64,000 bases of DNA from positions 496,001 to 560,000 of the forward strand of contig BSYO01000031.1 of assembly GCA_033239525.1 (NCBI GenBank), in the 5' to 3' direction. The notes below the pieces were generated by a model that worked only from the letters and a program-made list of their open reading frames with translations, had not been told where the DNA came from and made no database searches. Within the stretch, counting starts at the first letter, position 1. Every line of letters starts with the position of its first letter. This DNA is from Nepenthes gracilis. Taxonomy: Eukaryota; Streptophyta; Magnoliopsida; Caryophyllales; Nepenthaceae. Below, piece by piece: positions 23,058-34,456 of this stretch. Position numbers and translations under genes: made by a program.

Positions 23058-23194
23058 TTAATCTCCAGCTTGTAACAAATCACTTTTTAGTTACTGTATT
23101 CAACAATTGTAATCTTTCTTTTTCGTAGTTTTGTTTCAAGTAAAATTTGATATTGTAATTGTAACAAACAAAATTAAGATTATTGTTATTGTAA

Positions 23195-23593
23195 ATGGAG
23201 ATGGAGAATTCCCGCAGACCTACGTTGGATCGATCGCGCGAACCTGGATTGAAAAGACCTCGATTAGCCGAAGAAGCATCAAACCCTAACGGCAGGCCAT
23301 TTCAACAACAGCAGCAAAGACCGGCTAATTCTGGAGGAACTGTTTCGACGGTGTCTCGTTTGCGATCGAGTGAGAGAGAGAGAGACTCCGATGATACTTC
23401 GGTTCCCAGATCTTATCAACATCAGCAGCAGTATCAGCAGCAGCATCAAGAGCTCGTTACTCAATACAAGACTGCACTAGCTGAGCTCACCTTCAATTCG
23501 AAGCCTATTATTACCAATTTGACGATTATCGCCGGTGAGAATCTGCACGCTGCCAAGGCCATAGCTGCCACCGTCTGTGCTAACATTCTCGAG
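23195..23593 (+). CDS. PCF11-like exon 1 (poly-Gln N-terminus and first half of CID)
   Basis: Starts [20 protein letters not shown]; two in-frame ATGs lie six bases apart and neither has a strong context. Glutamine-rich runs (about 23305 and 23410-23450) precede the CID start [10 protein letters not shown]. The exon ends CANILE before GTGAAT at 23594, and the next exon continues [10 protein letters not shown]. Confidence 0.9.
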
Positions 23594-26500
23594 GTGAATC
23601 TGAAATTTGGTTTGCCAAAAATTTGTAGATTATTGTATGGTATGGAACGTGATAGCGTGTTGAATGCAACATAAGTAGTTAGTATATTGTTTAGGCAGTC
23701 ATTCTCGTCCTGTTGTAAACGGAAAATATTGAAAACAAGGATTCTTTTTTCTTTGAAATACCTTTTTTTTTTTAATTTTTTTTCCTTCTCATCAAAAAAG
23801 ATATTTGTAAACGGATGTGGAATATGATGAGTTACAAGTTTTCCGAGATAAATTGGGCCTCTCTGTGAAATGGGCGATTGGCTTTACGTGCTTGTTTTTG
23901 AGATTGATGTCCATGCCTGCACCCAGATGCATCGAATCAGTTCTAATAGTTAATTTTTTCTACATGCATCTAATATTAACTGACAACTTTGTAGTGATAC
24001 AGTACTACGAGTTTTGAGTTTGATGGAAAGGGAGTTAATATGAGATTTGGCTGCTTGTGATGAACCAACTTCTCAATGATGTATCCAGTTATGTGGCAGT
24101 TGTCCCTCATAAATAGCTTCATCTGATGGTGCTTGCATTTTGCGTCAGCTGAGCACCAAAAAATGATGACAGTGAATCGTTATAGCTCCACATCTAGTTC
24201 ACATGTTTAGCAAATTTTCAGTTGCTACTGTGTTGCCTTCTCTATGCTCTCTTATGGAATAATTAATCACAGTTATTTGTTTTTTGACACACCATAGAAA
24301 AAGCAATTGCACTAGTGGAAGTGCCTATCCCTATCAGGTTTGGAACTGCATAGGAGGATCCAAAGATTCATCGGATGAATGTATCCTCATGTATCAGGAC
24401 AGCGGAGGGCACAGCAATTCCCTGTTAGATGATGAAATGGGATGCTTACATTTTGCCAAACATACTAATCATATTAAAAAAGGAGAAAAGGGAAAAATGA
24501 TCAGAGCTGTTGAAGAAAGAAAGAATTATCTAAACTCTGTCGATGCTGAAGCTATAATCTTTCACTTATGATTCATGGGTCTGACCAAAGTTCATTTTGC
24601 AGCATGAGTTATATGAACTCGTGCAGCTATTACTAACATAACATTGAGCTACCTGCAATCTGCTACTGTGATCCTCACTGATTAAGCAACTGGCTTGCCA
24701 AAGTTGGCATGTATGCTACTGTCATGAAGAGTTAAAGCATTAATGGTTAATGCTGCAAATTTTCAAGTGACCATCTGCGAGCCTGCTTGAAGTATGTGTT
24801 TTGTTCCAATTGTAGCCATTGCGCCCTTTTAAATGCACAGCTAATGCTAAATTGAGTTTGGCCAGGAGTTAAGAAAACTTATACAAATTTTCATTATTAT
24901 AATTTACCATTAATTATTTTCCATGGAATCTTTGGTAACCTCCAAGTGGGCATATGTCACCGTTTTTAACCTTTTTAAGAAACTGTATGTCTGCTAGATG
25001 TTGGTTGGTGCATCAATGTGTTCAACAATGCAGGCATGGCAATTTTGATTGTTGAAATTGACAGAAAAACTATTGTTATAAAGTACTTTCTGGTTAAGTA
25101 TCATTGAATGTGAATCAAGCTGCTGATCTCATGAGAGAGCAGCATATATTGAAACATTTTCACGAAGTATAATTGCCAAATAAGCATTCTTTTAATATAA
25201 AAGGTGGATAAACCCTTCCTAAGCTGGAAAAATGCAATTTTTTTGGTTTGTATACTTTTTGAAGGACTAAGGCGTCCTAAGTTCTGAAGCTTTCAGAGTT
25301 GACATTTTTGCAGCTATAGGACATCATCTGTATAATTTCGAAGGTTAAGTCTTTATTGTGCAAATATGTAATTGTGCTTATAGCTATTTCAGGGTATGTT
25401 GGATGTTGTTGTTGAATTATTGCCTGTTTGAGTGAGCCTGTGGCAGAGACACAGAGAACTTGTAGTGCAGATTTTATTGACCAGTGAAATATTTATCTTT
25501 GTGGTTAGATTTTCCCATAGCTGACAAGTCATCTCATGTAATCTTTTATGTTTTATCTAGCAGTTTGTTTCTGCTTGCTATCTTTGATTGATCTTTTTCT
25601 GAGATTTGGCTATTATGTCTGAAATGTGATCATTAAATTGGCTGTTTTTGCAGGTTCCCAGTGAACAAAAGCTGCCATCACTTTATTTGTTAGATAGTAT
25701 TGTGAAAAATATTGGTAGAGATTACATCAAGTACTTTGGAGCCAGAGTACCCGAGGTTAGGATCTTATTATGTGTGCATTGTCAAGTTTCTTGAAATTCT
25801 TCCATGATGAATGTTTATATTAAATGTGGCAAGTTGATATTAGTGCATATATTGTGCATACTGAACTCTTACTGGTTGAATCTCAAGATAGATATTTCTC
25901 TGTCCTTTCCTCTTTGCTTGCCTTTTGTGTGCATCTATTGCATTTCAGAGTGGATATTTTTATTTTTGTGATTATGTTAATGAGAAGAACAGTTGTGATC
26001 GATTCCGTTTCGTCTCCTGCTGTGGGTTGTGTTTACAAGGTTTTATTGTTGAGAAACTGAAACAACATATTCCTTCTTAAGAGTTTGTTGGATGTTACAG
26101 CAATTAATTTAGTATCTTTTCTCTCCTAAGAGAGTTATTTTTGGGTGGGGTAGGTTGTCCATGAGTTCCAATCTGGAACCTGTAATATCATTTTGCCTAA
26201 TATCAGGAAAGGGGAACACAAACTGAGGTCCCAGCGGCCATTTAAAAATTTCCTTATTGTCATTATATTATTATCTTTATTTATCTGGAACATGTAGGTC
26301 TTCTGCAAGGCATATAGACAGGTTGGCCCTTCAATACACCCTGGTATGCGGCATCTTTTTGGGACTTGGAAGGGAGTTTTCCCTCCTCAGCCACTGCAGA
26401 TTATTGAAAAAGAACTTGGTTTTTCTTCTGCCATCAATGGTAATTCGTCTGGATCATCAACATCTAGGCCTGATTTGCAATGTCAACGTCAACCACACAG

Positions 26501-29500
26501 CATTCATGTGAATCCCAAGTATTTGGAGGCTAGGCAGCGTCTTCAGCAGTCGACCAAGGTTAGTGCATTATTCAAGTTAATTGGTGGCCTAATTCTATTA
26601 TCTATGGATTTCCCTCTGCAACTTTGGTCTTTTGAGTTTGAGCTGACCTATGTTTAGACCTAGTGGTCTATAGTACTTGTAATATCTTCAGTGCCGGTTA
26701 TTCTATATGCCTAGGGTAAGGGGTAGTATCCTATTAAAATGACTAGCCATTTTTAGGGTCCTCACCCGACTTTATATACATAAATCTTTATCCAGAACCC
26801 ACCTTCTATGGGACTCAACATACGCCTGGGTGATCATGACACCTAGTCTGATGGTGTAATGATGGTCATATAGTCCTGAGCTCTGGTAAGGACTTGAATA
26901 TGAGACCATGCATATAGGTCGTTAAGGATAATGCCAGTGAGTCAGTAGTGGTGATTAGCCTTCAGGGATTGGAATTATGCTGATAATAGAAGCATCACAA
27001 ATGTATGATGTTTTAGAAGATATGGAAAGTCATTGTCTTCAGAAAGCCAAATGCAAGGCCAGTAAGCCATCCATTTTTTGAAGGATCTCTAAGCCTTAAG
27101 GAGGGAGATTCAGCTCCATACATCATAGCTTGTTTTTATACTTCTTTGGCTTCTCTTCCTTTGACCCATCGCACTCGTTGTGGTTGAATATGGGAAGGCT
27201 ATTTTTATTAGTAATAAATGTGATGAAAATAATGCCTAGATGGCATTGAGAAGTGCCAAAGATATAGATGCAATTTAAAGTACATGGTGCAAAAGTAAAA
27301 TTATGAAGCCAGAGAATTTGCAACATCACCATGCGCTCACCTCAAAAGTTAAAAAAAAAAAGAGAGCCGCATCATACAGAAGAAATTCCCAAATCAGATT
27401 TCTCCAAAATCATTGACCCCTGATCCACCAACTCCCATGGCTTCTTTAACCACTCCTCAGCAAAGTGAGTGAAACTTAGAAGTTTCACGGCAACCATACC
27501 ATAAAAATTGTCTTAAGATATTCTCTAGCTTCTGAGTCACTGTGAAGGATATCAAGACGAAAGACAAGAAATATACATATTTTTTACATAGTGTAAACCT
27601 TCTCCCTTTTTGATAAATACTTTTTTTCCATGCTGCTAGTCCTGCTCTGGTAAAAATAATTGCACATTGGGCAATTGATACCTGGATGTCATCTGCTCGC
27701 TTCTGTTTTGTTCACATTTGGCTTTTGTGTTCCTCGTCTTGCTTGCTCCTGCAATTATGGGATTTGGCACTAATTTGAAAGTGGAGCTGCCAACGACTTC
27801 TTCAAACCTAGGTGCTCAGAACCTGGGTCGTGATGTCCAAGAAATTTGAGTACCTATTAGGTAGCATCTAAATTCTAAATGGGCCATTGGTTGGTTAAAG
27901 TTTTTCTGTTCTCTTAACTTGTATGTTTACATAGTTATTTGATGTTCGGTGTGCATTATAGCAGTGGTTTTCAACAACATTTTTTTCTTCAAAGTAACAC
28001 CTGTGAGCAAATGTTGGCCAGAGTTCAAAGCTTAATGGAGGTTCAAGCTTCCTCAGTTATTGTTTTATTGGAACTATATAGTTGTCTTTCCTTCTCCTGA
28101 AAATTCCTCTGCTTGATCTATGTTGCACTCATTGGTATTTCGTATAGATAGGTTTTCCCTGTTCATTGGGCCTACTGTCAGGCTGATTCAGCCTTGGAGT
28201 ATAAAAGGTGTGGTATCTCTCTCTATCCGTAAACACATGTCCCGTATCCCAATATAATCTAAACTTGGGACCTCCTAATGCTACTCTACTGCATTGGGAT
28301 GTTCTGGAGGACATTTTTCTGCTTCACTGGTGAACAGTATTTTCCCTTTTTATTTTAGGAACGATCTCTTTTGCTAGTGACTAATTGTGTTGTATGTGCA
28401 TCTGATAGTTTGTTCTACTTTATAGTTTTATTTGAGCAACTTAGGCATGTGATTGCTAATGTGGGTACGCTGTAGTTTGTCTTATCTTTCAAATCATATA
28501 ATTCTGGTGCCTTACAGCAAGGTGCTATGAGCTTCCGCGATTGTAGACTCTCCATTTATTTTTCCTGGTGTTAAATTAATGAATTCTCATCTCAATATGC
28601 TGGATTGTACATTGATGTTTCTATTTTTTTTTTTTTTTCACTGTGCTTCAATTACTGAAGCCTGAGGATACTGCTGATGACAACATAACTGAACATGTGA
28701 CGAGGCCAGACAAAACTACCAATTTTGGTGCTCAAAGGTCGTGGGCGGATTCATCTGTTAAAATTCAAGTAAGGCCCATGTATTGTCTTTCCTCCACAGT
28801 TCTTGAATTTATAGCTGCCTCAGACGTTTATAATTTTTGTAGTTCTGTTTGATCATACTGTGTCATCAGAGAGAAGCAGTTACTGAATCTGGTCAGGAGC
28901 AGCAGATGAGTGCTGGATATGGAGATTATGAATATGGTGATGGTCTTTCTAGACATTTAAGTCCAGGAATTGGAAGATCCGTTGGAAGGATTACTGAACA
29001 AGGATATGACAAGCGATGGTTTGGCTCCAGCAGAGGGGTTGAGGAGTCAATAACCAGCCAAAGGATGCCATCAGCGCAGAATGTCGGTGGCAGAAGTAGT
29101 GGAGAGATGTCTAGAAACTGGAAGAACTCGGAGGAAGAAGAGTACATGTGGGATAATCTGAATACTGGAGTAACAAATCGTGGTGTGGTTGGTAGCACAA
29201 GAAAAGGTCATCTGACTCCTGATGATCTTGAGAAAGTGGTAAGATCTGGAAAGAGTGATGAGATGGTGAGAACTTTAGCTGCAGACATCCTTCTATAATG
29301 CTCTCTTTGCTTTGTTTCAGGAATATGAATTTTGTTTATGCTTATGTTACACTGGGTGAAACCCCATGCAGTTTAGATTCTTCTGTGTTGATACTCATGG
29401 CTGTATATCAGCATAACTGAGTTAATATTGTATTATTGCTAGAGTTGTAAATGATTTTGGATTGAATTTAAATTTATTAATTTTCAGAATTCCAGATAAA

Positions 29501-32192
29501 AGAACCTATATCCCTTGGATGTCTGTACTGTTAGGACATCTTTTGTTGGCCACCCGTTTACCTGTTCTGTGGTCTGTGTCCTATACTTTTCCATATATGA
29601 ATTATTGTATCTAGTTCTACTTAGTTTTGCATTTCTCTGAGTTTTGCACCATGTTGCCTTTCAGCATAATCTATTGTGTTTGGCAAGGTAAGAGAAGTTT
29701 TGGTTATCCCACCCATATGCTATTTGGGCACGAGTGGATATTTGCTGAAAACAATTTGTCAATCTCATGAGATGTTTGAAAATTGCTTTTGTTCATTTGA
29801 GATGTTACAATGTCATTCAACTGTTGTCATTAACAGTGGAATGCATGTGAAAGTCTCTTTTGATCATTTGAGTCATTAAAGGAACATAGAAGTGTTGTCA
29901 AATTTAAGTAGAATACAAAATTAATTACAACCTTGTTAAGTGAATCTTGTATGACTAGATTGATATCCCCCAATTGCATATTTTACTAATTTGAGAAAAA
30001 GACATATGATTGAGTATCATTTGTGTCTGCATTACTATTCCAGTATCTGTTGCACATAAAGATCCCATTTCAGCTACCTTCTGCAATGATGCAAGTACTT
30101 GTTCCTTGATTGATGTGTTGAATATCTTCTGCTCCTGATGCTTGTGGATGAGGAAAAATTCTTTCTGCCCAACACTTACAAAATACATGCATATATATAT
30201 ATATCTAGTTGCTGTAGGCTGCAGAGCTATAATTCATACCCGTGTATGAACATACATGATTGAGTATCATTGGTTTTTGGACTGGAAATTTAGTTACTTT
30301 TGATGCTATATATTTTATGTGGATCATTAGTGATTTTGTGGATGCATGGATCTTCTTGGCTCACTTGTGATATCTATTTGCAGGAGTTAGAAAGCCGCCT
30401 TCCGAAATGGCAAAATCAACTTGAAGCTGGGTCAAGGAATGGCACAGATATCTTCTCTGATTCTTTAACCACTGAACAGAAAGAACAAGCACCTTTTTGG
30501 AACCAAAGGGCTTCTCAAGGGCGATTGGAGGGGCCATACTCCATTGAGAGCTCAAATATTTCCAACCGGAAGTCGGGATTCCGTTCACAAATGGGGCAAT
30601 CTAAGCTTGGTGCCTACACCGTGTCAGGTTCAATTGGTACTGTGGGACAACGCCATCCATCCCCTGGGAAATCGCCGATGCATCAGAAATTATCCTCATC
30701 TTCCTTTCCTTCCCGCGATCCTCATCAAATATTTGCCGAGAAAGATCATCTGCAAGATCAGTCATTGAGCCTGTCTGACCATAAAACAACTGTTTTTCCG
30801 AGGCAGATGGATGTGGAGCCTTATAATCAAAATGTCCAGGACACAATTCCTGGCATACACCAGAATACTCAGTTGGGTAACATGAGAAAATCACAACCTC
30901 TAACTTTGCAAAAATCATCTCCTCTTCGCCCTTCCTTTCAACCAAGGCATCACGACCCATCTTCACAGCAACCACCCTTGGATCATCTGGAAGCTGAATC
31001 TTCCAGTCAATCACATAAACCTCTGCATCTTCTGGGTTCTCTTTCTGTGGAAAGGAATTCTTCCTTGGACCATTTGAATCCTATTCCTAGAGAGTCCCCA
31101 GTACAATCGAACACAGCTGGTTTGTTGGCTGCTGTTACAAAGAGTGAAAACCTATCCAACAGTTCTGCTTCTGGTAGGTTTAATAATATTAGTTCACGTG
31201 AAGTCGGTGCTTTGCCATCACTGCCTGCTAATCTGCCTCCTTTACCAGCAGGACCCCCTCCTTCCGAATCTACTTCAGTTGGCCTCAGGAGTGCAGCTAT
31301 GTCCATTCCTCAAACAAAGATGGAAAGGCCTTCAGCACAAACATCAAATTTGGCAAGCTCTGTGTCAAATCCGATCTCAAGCCTATTAAATACATTGGTT
31401 TCTAAAGGCTTGGTGTCCGCATCAAAAAGCGAATCGACCCTTGTTTCCCCACGGTTGCTGAACCAGCCTCAGAATCATAGCGTAGCTATTGCGACCACAA
31501 GTACCATTGATGTTCCCCCAGTTTCTGTTTCACCATCTGTTCCCAGTAGGCCCACAAAAGACAAGGTTTCTTCCCCTGAAAGTGCTGGAGCTAGCTCTGG
31601 TTCTGCACCTGAAACCACATACAAAGAGAGTGAAAATTTCATAGGATTTGAATTTAAGCCAGATGTACTTCGGCAGTCACATGCTAGTGTCATCGATGGA
31701 CTTCTTGATAACCTTCCATACAGCTGTAGCATTTGTGGCCTTCGATTTAAGCTGCAGCAGAGGCTTGATAGACACTTAGAGTGGCATTCTCTGAAGAATT
31801 CTGAACCAGACAACTTGACTAAGCCAACAAGGGGGTGGTATTCAAATTCCGTGGATTGGATTGCTCGAAGCGAAGGATATCCTGCAACCGGCCCTATGGA
31901 GGAGCCTGTCGAGCTAGCGCAAGATAATATAAAAATGGTTCCCGCTGATGAAACACAGTGTGCGTGTCTCTTGTGTGGTGAGGTTTTTGAAGATATATAT
32001 AGTCAAGAGAGGGATGAATGGATGTTCAAAGATGCTGCTTATTTGACTATCCCATCTGGGAACAGTGAGAGGAAATCATCCAGTATGACTGATTCGCTGG
32101 GGCTTATCGTGCACATAAAATGCATGTCAGAGACTTCAATTAATTACTTGGGACTGGTGAATGATGTTAAAGTGGTACGTGTTGATCCTTAG
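23195..32192 (+). CDS. PCFS4-like: PCF11-like pre-mRNA cleavage complex protein (PCFS4 type)
   Basis: Homologue of Pcf11/PCFS4, a cleavage factor subunit that binds the RNA polymerase II C-terminal domain and links transcription to 3'-end cleavage and termination in the nucleus. Coding exons: 23195-23593, 25654-25755, 26298-26558, 28661-28768, 28870-29238 and 30384-32192, all phase 0, about 1015 residues. The CID spans roughly residues 88-220 across exons 1-3 ([58 protein letters not shown]). The middle is Ser/Pro/Gln-rich and disordered. Near residue 861 lies a C2H2-like finger ([21 protein letters not shown]), and near 938-988 the CLLCGEVF...VHIKC zinc site, both typical of Pcf11. Arabidopsis PCFS4 promotes FCA alternative polyadenylation. 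Exon 5 could instead end at 29265 (nine more residues). The C-terminus may be spliced at 32175 to an exon at 33099. Confidence 0.9.
25654..25755 (+). CDS. PCF11-like exon 2 (CID core)
   Basis: 34 codons in phase 0: [19 protein letters not shown], then [15 protein letters not shown]. This is the YLLDSIVKN helix that contacts the polymerase C-terminal domain in Pcf11 proteins. Acceptor TTTTTGCAG, donor GTTAGG. A 2.06-kb intron separates it from exon 1. Confidence 0.93.
26298..26558 (+). CDS. PCF11-like exon 3 (end of CID)
   Basis: 87 codons: [40 protein letters not shown], then a polar tail ending [10 protein letters not shown]. Acceptor CATGTAG, donor GTTAGT. The [10 protein letters not shown] block is diagnostic for plant Pcf11 homologues. 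Confidence 0.92.
28661..29238 (+). CDS. PCF11-like exons 4-5 (low-conservation middle)
   Basis: Exon 4 is 28661-28768 ([20 protein letters not shown]...) and exon 5 is 28870-29238 ([20 protein letters not shown]... to LEKV). Both are phase 0. Acidic/glycine-rich sequence with the short plant PCFS4 motif EEEEYMWDN near 29140. The donor could be GTAAGA at 29239 or GTGAGA at 29266; both keep the frame, so alternative splicing is possible. Confidence 0.8.
30384..32192 (+). CDS. PCF11-like exon 6 (Ser/Pro-rich region and zinc fingers)
   Basis: 602 codons open without a break. It begins [20 protein letters not shown], passes through Ser/Pro/Gln-rich sequence with a [20 protein letters not shown] stretch conserved in plant PCFS4, and reaches the [20 protein letters not shown] block before the two zinc-binding sites. 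It stops at TAG 32190-32192 if unspliced. GTACGT at 32175 is a good donor and would move the stop to 33111-33113. Confidence 0.9.
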   Translation, partial: ELESRLPKWQNQLEAGSRNGTDIFSDSLTTEQKEQAPFWNQRASQGRLEGPYSIESSNISNRKSGFRSQMGQSKLGAYTVSGSIGTVGQRHPSPGKSPMHQKLSSSSFPSRDPHQIFAEKDHLQDQSLSLSDHKTTVFPRQMDVEPYNQNVQDTIPGIHQNTQLGNMRKSQPLTLQKSSPLRPSFQPRHHDPSSQQPPLDHLEAESSSQSHKPLHLLGSLSVERNSSLDHLNPIPRESPVQSNTAGLLAAVTKSENLSNSSASGRFNNISSREVGALPSLPANLPPLPAGPPPSESTSVGLRSAAMSIPQTKMERPSAQTSNLASSVSNPISSLLNTLVSKGLVSASKSESTLVSPRLLNQPQNHSVAIATTSTIDVPPVSVSPSVPSRPTKDKVSSPESAGASSGSAPETTYKESENFIGFEFKPDVLRQSHASVIDGLLDNLPYSCSICGLRFKLQQRLDRHLEWHSLKNSEPDNLTKPTRGWYSNSVDWIARSEGYPATGPMEEPVELAQDNIKMVPADETQCACLLCGEVFEDIYSQERDEWMFKDAAYLTIPSGNSERKSSSMTDSLGLIVHIKCMSETSINYLGLVNDVKVVRVDP

Positions 32193-33960
32193 AATTGAGT
32201 CCAAGCAGTTGTGAATATTAGAGGTGGATACTATGATACGATGTTAGCATTACAGCCTTTTCAGAAAACTGTAAAAACCTTCCAGCTTGATTATTTATAG
32301 GAAGGACACAGGCAAGAGATCTTTGAAGTCCAGTTAGAGCGGGAAAACATAATTTCCCAATTAGCATGCATAAAATTCAGTACCATGAAAGGGTTGCCAA
32401 GGGGAGCTTCGATGCAATGATAGAGATATCGTCGCATGACCTGATAGCCAGATATTCTAATAGTGAAAATGGCCTCTTACATAATACAATCTTAGACCGT
32501 GTACAATAGACTTAAAGTGGCCTAACCAGTCTCGGACCCCACATGTAAAGGAGACTTTGTGTACTGGGCTACCCTTCATGGTGAATTGTTTGTGAAATGT
32601 GTTTAAAGTGGGCCTTCTTTTTTTCGTTTTTATATCTTTGAGCTGCAATGCAAAGAATTATTTGAACAACTTACCCATGCTATTCAAACTTTCAGAAGCT
32701 TTATTGTTGCGCTACCTCCAGCAGTCAATTTGATGTTTTTTCACCAGGGACTTGACTCAGGAGGTAGAGGGTAGTGTGCAGACAGTATATGAAAGCTCCG
32801 GCTCTTAGTTGATAAATCCCAACTTATTTCTCTATCAACTTTATTCATGCTACAAGTTTATTACAATTTCACCAAAAAGGATGCCTATTATGTGCGCCCA
32901 TTCAACAGAAAAAAAAAAAAAAAGGTGGTGGCTGAATAAGTGCCATATCATTTTTTGCGGAATTGTGATAAACTCAGAGTAGTAGTATTTTTCTTCATAT
33001 ATGTCTCAGAGGATGGAAGTTCTTTATTGTTCTGCTGCTACTCTAAGGAGCAGTTTGTCTTTGGTGTTGGTTAAATTAATTGGTTGTAATTTATGCAGGA
33101 AGAGACAATCTAATATTCTCGGTCCATGTGATTCATTTTTGACGTCACAAGATTGGCCATGTAGGAGCAGCTGCTGCTGGACTAAGAAGCGGAAAACCTG
33201 AAACCGAAGAACAGGTTCATTTAATATGCATGATATTTACAGTGCAATAGTTCCTTCAATTCGCTCTAAGAGCTGCTACCTTGCTCTTCCCTCCCCTTCC
33301 CCATCTTGTTTAAATTTCAAGAACTTAAAGAAATTCAAGTAAATGACATGATTTTGTGATCTTTGTTATGGAATATACCTGCCATTTCTCTTACCATTCT
33401 TCTTGACTATATTGAAGCTGTGTTGTTTTCCTGCCCTTGTCACAAGCAAAGTGTTCAATTGTTCGAGCTCTGTCCAGCCAACTTCATCATTACCAGAAGG
33501 CATATCATTGTCGAATTCATAAACTGATGATCTCGCAATTTCTTATTTTTTGGCTCATCAGATGGGACGCCTTCGATGATGTAATGTTTCAGAAACATCA
33601 CTGAATTCTGGTTTAGTAATTTTTTCCCTTGTTTTTGGATTGAAAGCCTATCCCCCCTATTGTTTATACTGTTATGAAGAGGATGAATCCTTCTTTTTTC
33701 ATAGCAATGGAATTATGTTGTGTTGTCCTGTTGGTGCTCTTGATCTCTTTGCTGCTCTCTCCCTGTCTCTGTTTTTCCCCTTCTATGCTCTCGGATTCTG
33801 GATTTGCCGTGTGCTGCTTACTGTGGTTCATGGTGACTGTCAGCCGCCTTGTAACCTCTTGCTGGAAAGAAATAGATAAAAATGAAGTAGCATCTAAGAT
33901 TAAATATTACTATGAATAGATACTTTGTTATTTGTAAACAACAATATCGGTGTTGATATA
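32193..33960 (+). other. 3' flank of the PCF11-like gene (probable 3' UTR or last intron plus UTR)
   Basis: No independent gene is seen. TTTATGCAG at 33090-33098 is a plausible acceptor, giving a final exon from 33099 that adds EETI and stops at 33113. The short ORFs at 33001-33201 and 33640-33919 have no family resemblance and are T/C-rich. Confidence 0.5.
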
Positions 33961-34386
33961 AGTCGCGATTACATTAGTGTTGGACATCGGACATTACATA
34001 TCAGTATTAGATGTGTCGAAAGAAAAAAAATTCGAGAATCGTAAGTTGACAGGAAAATAATAGGTCAATATATTAGTAATATATTATCGATATGATAACA
34101 TATTGTAATATTATTTCTTTGTATAAGAAGTACAATTTTAGGTGTTTTTAATAGTACAATTTTAGGGGATTGATAGATTGGATGGGGTGATTTATTTGTT
34201 TATTTATATTTCCTTAATGTTAGTTATTCTTTTTATTAGGTGAAATTACTATTCATATATATATATTTCTTGGTCATTTTATTTGATATTAATGCTGTAT
34301 TTTCTGAAAATACAAATTAAACTAAGCTCATCTCTCTTTTCTCTGCATGGTCATGATAGTTCATAACATAGTTTTCTTTTTCTTGT

Positions 34387-34388
<2 letters not shown>

Positions 34389-34456
<68 letters not shown>
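34389..34456. repeat. (ATT)n microsatellite, about 22 units
   Basis: Uninterrupted ATT/TTA trinucleotide run of about 68 bp. Runs this long and perfect are usually length-polymorphic. Confidence 0.95.

Larger units (their letters stand above)
20158..23194. other. Intergenic region between the glycosylase and PCF11-like genes
   Basis: Should contain the 3' UTR of the upstream gene and the promoter and 5' leader of the downstream gene. No conserved coding frame was seen on either strand; the short ORFs here (such as 20558-20761 minus) have no family resemblance. The part 22190-22870 is very AT-rich. A nested inverted repeat lies at 22065-22167. Confidence 0.6.

Noticed and set aside
24284..24571. 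ORF of 95 codons in intron 1 of the PCF11-like gene
   Set aside because: Flanking exons splice in phase around it, it has no recognised domain, and including it would separate the two halves of the CID.
33640..33919. Two overlapping ORFs downstream of the PCF11-like gene
   Set aside because: Hydrophobic low-complexity translations of T/C-rich 3' flank; no start context, no family match.
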